In this document: piece by piece, positions 4,727 to 7,237 of the stretch
Numbering within the stretch: the first letter of the stretch is position 1
How the letters are laid out: every line of letters starts with the position of its first letter
DNA from: Candidatus Thioglobus sp.
GTDB taxonomy: Bacteria; Pseudomonadota; Gammaproteobacteria; PS1; Pseudothioglobaceae
Direction: 5' to 3'
Length of the DNA stretch: 7,237 bases
Assembly: GCA_015163925.1 (NCBI GenBank)
Contig: JAAOIF010000050.1
Coordinates: 1-7,237, forward strand
Notes under the pieces: generated by a model
What the model saw: the letters and a program-made list of their open reading frames with translations, nothing else
The model's database searches: none
Told to the model about the DNA's origin: nothing
Made by a program: the position numbers and the translations under genes

Positions 4727-5458
4727 ATGCTTGAAAAAATTTATATTGAAAAAACTTACACCTTAGAAATCCTATACCACATAGGGGCTTTGGAGAATTC
4801 TATTCATTTTATTTTTGACCACGATAGCAAGACTTGTGCGCTGATTGACCCAGCTTGGGAGGCTGATTTATTTCTCCAAAGGATTGCTGAAAAAGGCTAT
4901 ACTTTAAGCGATATTTGGCTTACCCATTGGCATTTTGACCATACTAATGCGGTGGATGAATTGGTGAAAAAAACTGGCGCAAAGGTAACGGTTGGCGTTT
5001 TTGAACTGCCTTATTTGCAAATTGACAGCCTGCCAGATAACGCCGTCCGGCACGATGAGACGATTTTTATCGGCAAAACTCCGGCAAAAATTATCAGCAC
5101 TCCCGGGCATAGCGCCGGCGGAACTTGTTATTTATTGGAAAATCGCTTAATCGCTGGCGACACTTTATTTGTATATGGGGCGGGGCATTGCTCGCTTGCT
5201 GGCGGAAATATCGGCAAATTATTCGCCTCAATGCAAACTCTAAAAACGCTTGACGACAGCATAAAATTGCATTGCGGACACGATTATGGCATTAAAATTG
5301 AAACCACTATGGGCGAGCAAAAGCGTGGAAATGCGTTTTTGTTAATTGACTCTGAGGCTGATTTTTCACGCTATGTGGAGGGTATGAGGGGTGGAATTTA
5401 CCCTTATCCGACTGGCGCTGTGAGCAAAAATTCCCTTAACGAAATGTTGGCGTTATGA
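4727..5458 (+). CDS. MBL-fold (glyoxalase II-like) metallohydrolase
   Basis: 243 residues. Metallo-beta-lactamase fold with two-metal ligands in family order: THWHFDH (HxHxDH: His67, His69, Asp71, His72), TPGHSAGG (His128), AGDTLF (Asp145) and CGHDY (His185). This ligand set is typical of glyoxalase II and persulfide dioxygenase (ETHE1)-like enzymes. The C-terminal substrate-binding region (from about 190) does not let me say which, so hydroxyacylglutathione hydrolase, persulfide dioxygenase or another thioester hydrolase are all possible. It is probably cytoplasmic, as no signal peptide is seen. The stop codon overlaps the nadD start (ATGA), so the two are very likely translated from one message. 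No known pathway links the two. Confidence 0.88.
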   Translation: MLEKIYIEKTYTLEILYHIGALENSIHFIFDHDSKTCALIDPAWEADLFLQRIAEKGYTLSDIWLTHWHFDHTNAVDELVKKTGAKVTVGVFELPYLQIDSLPDNAVRHDETIFIGKTPAKIISTPGHSAGGTCYLLENRLIAGDTLFVYGAGHCSLAGGNIGKLFASMQTLKTLDDSIKLHCGHDYGIKIETTMGEQKRGNAFLLIDSEADFSRYVEGMRGGIYPYPTGAVSKNSLNEMLAL

Positions 5459-6063
5459 TTGGTTTTTTCGGCGGCTCATTTGACCCGGTGCATTATGGGC
5501 ATTTGCTTACTGCACGGGCGATTAAGCAGGAATTGGGCTTGGATAAATTATTTTTAATGCCATGCAATCCGGTGCATAAAAGCTCGCTTTTTTTCTCCGA
5601 CAAACAACGCCTTGAAATGCTAAATTTGGCACTAAATGAGTTTGCTGATTTGAGCCTTGACCGCCGTGAAATCAACAGTTCCACGCCCTCTTACAGCATC
5701 GACACTCTCCGGCAAATCAAGCAAAAATACCCCAACAAAAAAATATTTTTCATTATCGGCGGCGATAGTTTTGCAGCACTTGACACTTGGAAAAATTATC
5801 AGCAATTAAGCCAATTTGCACAATTAGTAGTTTTGCCCAGAAAAGGGGCTGATTTGCACTCTGAATCAAAAGTTTATTTTGCCAAAACCCCTTTGGTAGA
5901 AGCCTCATCCACCCAGATTCGCAAGATTTTATTTGAGCTAAATTGCAAAAACAAACGCCCAAATTTTGAGCAATTTTCAGCCAATTTATCCGCCCTGACC
6001 CCTGATTCAATCATCCGCTACCTGTATGAAAATCCCGTTACTACTGCAAAAACAGATTGTTAA
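5455..6063 (+). CDS. nadD: Nicotinate-nucleotide adenylyltransferase NadD
   Basis: 202 residues, normal length. Converts nicotinate mononucleotide plus ATP to deamido-NAD in NAD synthesis. The nucleotidyltransferase signature is GGSFDPVHYGH (6-16). PCNPVHKS (36-43), SSTPSYSIDTL (75-85), IIGGDSFAALDTW (100-112) and the C-terminal SSTQIRK (151-157) are all family landmarks. The start overlaps the upstream MBL stop by ATGA and has no ribosome binding site of its own, so translation probably depends on re-initiation. In many bacteria nadD lies with holA or rsfS; neither is here. Confidence 0.96.
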   Translation: MIGFFGGSFDPVHYGHLLTARAIKQELGLDKLFLMPCNPVHKSSLFFSDKQRLEMLNLALNEFADLSLDRREINSSTPSYSIDTLRQIKQKYPNKKIFFIIGGDSFAALDTWKNYQQLSQFAQLVVLPRKGADLHSESKVYFAKTPLVEASSTQIRKILFELNCKNKRPNFEQFSANLSALTPDSIIRYLYENPVTTAKTDC

Positions 6064-6068
6064 ATCTG
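6048..6068 (-). terminator. Candidate intrinsic terminator for leftward (metG) transcription
   Basis: Read on the minus strand: CAGATT, loop TAAC, AATCTG, then TTTTT. Six-pair stem (6053-6058 with 6063-6068) and a U-run. The stem is AT-rich and weak. It overlaps the nadD stop codon. Confidence 0.35.
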
Positions 6069-6088
6069 ATTTAGAATTACAAACCATT

Positions 6089-6160
6089 ACTGTCGCCCCG
6101 AACTTGATTTAAGGCTCCACTTACAGCATGAGATTCTTAAATCTTGTTCAGAATGACAGT
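6089..6160. repeat. 72-nt imperfect palindrome (REP/MITE-like)
   Basis: Symmetric arms pair in register: ACTGTC with GACAGT (ends), GAAC (6100-6103) with GTTC (6146-6149), and GATTTAAG (6106-6113) with CTTAAATC (6136-6143). Between them are one 5x5 and one 2x2 internal mismatch, with a 22-nt loop. The outer sequence resembles the TGTCATTCTGAAC-type palindromes scattered between genes in many proteobacteria, with the left arm altered (GCCCC where the right arm implies ATTCT). Confidence 0.7.
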
Positions 6161-6170
6161 GTGGCGGTAG

Positions 6171-6268
6171 AGGCAAGGCTTTATGTAAGAAAAATCTCAC
6201 CAAATAAACATAAAATCCCTTTAGCCGAAAATCATCCAAAACCACCTGCACAGAAAAAAGCCTTGCCT
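6171..6268. repeat. Inverted repeat, 12-bp perfect arms
   Basis: AGGCAAGGCTTT (6171-6182) is matched by AAAGCCTTGCCT (6257-6268), enclosing 74 nt. The arms share the GGCAAGGCT core with the 23-bp dispersed repeat. No coding frame or transposase lies inside. Confidence 0.7.
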
Positions 6269-6287
6269 CCCAAGCAATAAAAATTCC

Positions 6288-6310
6288 TCTACGGGCAAGG
6301 CTCGTGTCAC
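6288..6310 (+). repeat. 23-bp dispersed repeat, copy 2 (between nadD and metG)
   Basis: Exact reverse complement of 2545-2567. It lies downstream of both convergent genes, nadD and metG, 47 nt from the metG stop codon. Confidence 0.85.
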
Positions 6311-6338
6311 AGCGTGGGAACGAGTGGGGGTCTCATCT

Positions 6339-6358
6339 AACAGGCACAGTCTGTTTTT
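6339..6358 (+). terminator. Candidate terminator for rightward (nadD) transcription
   Basis: On plus: AACAG (6339-6343), 7-nt loop, CTGTT (6351-6355), then TTT. Five-pair stem only, ending beside the metG stop codon. Weak. Confidence 0.25.
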
Positions 6359-7237
6359 ACAAAGGCTTTTCAAGTGTTTGTTTTGAGGCCTCAATAACTG
6401 CCTCAATTTGTGCGTCTTCAATGCGTAACATCAGCGGTTTGAAGGCATTTATCTGATGTTTTGTGAGCGGGTGTTTGAGGGTTTTCCAGCTTAATTCTGA
6501 GTTCAAAAACGCCTCCACCTCGCCGCTCATCACCGGCAAAACCGGCTTGAGATAAGTCATCAGCACCCGAAATAAATTAATTGCCAGAGAAGTAATATTA
6601 TGCACTGTGGCAGCGTTTGCCGGCTCTTTCACCAACTGCCAAGGCTTATTTTCGTCAATATATTGGTTGGCTTTATCGGCAAGTTTCATAATTTCACGCA
6701 TCGCCGCACTAAATTGCCGCGCCTCATACAGCTTGGAAATCTCGTCCCCAGCCGCCACAAATTGATTATATAATTCCGGCTCAATCGCATACGCTGAAAG
6801 GGTTTTACCGAATTTTTTAACAATAAAACCTGCCGAACGAGAGGCAATATTTATCACTTTTCCGACCAAATCAGAATTAACTCTTTGCTTAAAATCCTCA
6901 AAATTAAGGTCAATATCATCAATTTTAGCGGACAATTTATAAGCATAATAATAACGCAAATATTCCGGATTTAGGCTTTCTAAATAGGTTTTAGCCTGAA
7001 TGAAAGTGCCACGAGATTTGCTCATTTTCTGCCCATTAACACTCAAAAATCCATGCGCAAAAATCGCCGTTGGAGTCCGATAATTTGCCCCCATCAGCAT
7101 TGCTGGCCAAAATAATGAATGAAAATAAACGATGTCTTTACCGATAAAATGATACAGTTCTGTTTCTGAATTTTCCCCGAAAAACTCATTAAAATCAAGG
7201 GCTTGCTCGCTGCATAATTTCTGAAAACTCGCCATAT
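6357..7237 (-). CDS. metG: Methionyl-tRNA synthetase, C-terminal part (partial)
   Basis: Partial: the 5' end lies beyond the right edge, and the ATG at 7235 is an internal methionine. At least 292 residues are visible. [20 protein letters not shown] (26-45 of the visible part) and the class I signature KMSKS (70-74, DNA 7028-7014) identify MetRS, which charges tRNA-Met. [15 protein letters not shown] and the anticodon-binding helical bundle follow (with [15 protein letters not shown] and [16 protein letters not shown]), very like E. coli MetG. The protein stops about 12 residues after the [15 protein letters not shown] helix. E. coli MetG continues with a linker and a Trbp111-like tRNA-binding and dimerisation domain; that is absent here, as in some other bacteria. 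Its 3' end borders repeat DNA. Confidence 0.96.
   Translation of the reverse strand, partial: MASFQKLCSEQALDFNEFFGENSETELYHFIGKDIVYFHSLFWPAMLMGANYRTPTAIFAHGFLSVNGQKMSKSRGTFIQAKTYLESLNPEYLRYYYAYKLSAKIDDIDLNFEDFKQRVNSDLVGKVINIASRSAGFIVKKFGKTLSAYAIEPELYNQFVAAGDEISKLYEARQFSAAMREIMKLADKANQYIDENKPWQLVKEPANAATVHNITSLAINLFRVLMTYLKPVLPVMSGEVEAFLNSELSWKTLKHPLTKHQINAFKPLMLRIEDAQIEAVIEASKQTLEKPL

Larger units (their letters stand above)
6064..6356. other. Repeat-rich convergent intergenic region without genes
   Basis: 293 nt between the 3' ends of nadD and metG. No credible coding frame. In order it holds a 72-nt imperfect palindrome, a pair of 12-bp inverted arms, copy 2 of the 23-bp dispersed repeat, and a small hairpin with a T-run. 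The motif GGCAAGGCT occurs three times (6172-6180, inverted at 6259-6267, 6294-6302). TGGGAACGAG (6315-6324) resembles half of the GTTCCCACGC-type intergenic palindromes seen in several gammaproteobacteria, from memory. Confidence 0.75.

Noticed and set aside
6064..6356. CRISPR array or insertion sequence in the repeat-rich gap
   Set aside because: Repeats are not regularly spaced, and there are no spacers of equal length. There is no transposase or target-site duplication.
6221..6421. 66-codon minus-strand frame spanning the metG end and the repeats
   Set aside because: It starts out of frame inside metG and is mostly translated repeat sequence; no ribosome site. It is also not a frameshifted tRNA-binding domain of MetG.

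Overview
The window reads as chromosomal DNA of an AT-rich gammaproteobacterium (GC about 40% by eye). MetG, Fpg, RluD, PgeF and NadD are all typical bacterial housekeeping proteins. The MetG segment matches my memory of the enterobacterial protein closely through the KMSKS region and the anticodon-binding helices. I cannot name the genus; a marine, sulfur-oxidiser-like or reduced-genome gammaproteobacterium would fit, but that is inference.

Layout, left to right. (1) The last 43 codons of murC (+) end at 134. (2) A minus-strand run of membrane proteins reads leftwards from 1272: a 191-aa UrateOxN/PuuD-like multi-pass protein, then three small proteins of 57, 26 and at least 122 aa. The last is a DUF1640-like coiled-coil plus TM protein that reads open through the antisense of murC and off the window. 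(3) Divergent from these, fpg (mutM) overlaps a small LexA/S24-fold gene whose catalytic Ser and Lys positions are replaced. (4) Convergent to it is a minus-strand block: tRNA-Ala(GGC), two different tRNA-Glu(TTC), rluD, then pgeF. It starts from a near-consensus sigma-70 promoter at 4658-4685. (5) Divergent from that promoter, an MBL-fold hydrolase gene overlaps nadD (ATGA). (6) A 293-nt intergenic region without genes (6064-6356) is packed with repeats and hairpins. (7) The 3' part of metG (-) ends before the C-terminal tRNA-binding domain found in E. coli MetG.

Functionally the window mixes translation (three tRNAs, metG, the ribosomal pseudouridine synthase rluD), cell wall (murC, pgeF), DNA repair (fpg), NAD synthesis (nadD) and a small-membrane-protein cluster of unknown role. 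Several gene pairs overlap or nearly touch, which suggests translational coupling. A 23-bp repeat lies in both convergent junctions, in opposite orientation.

I saw no transposase, integrase, CRISPR array, toxin-antitoxin pair or defence system. The least explained parts are the small-membrane-protein cluster with its antisense overlap, the substituted S24-fold protein, and the repeats at convergent gene ends.
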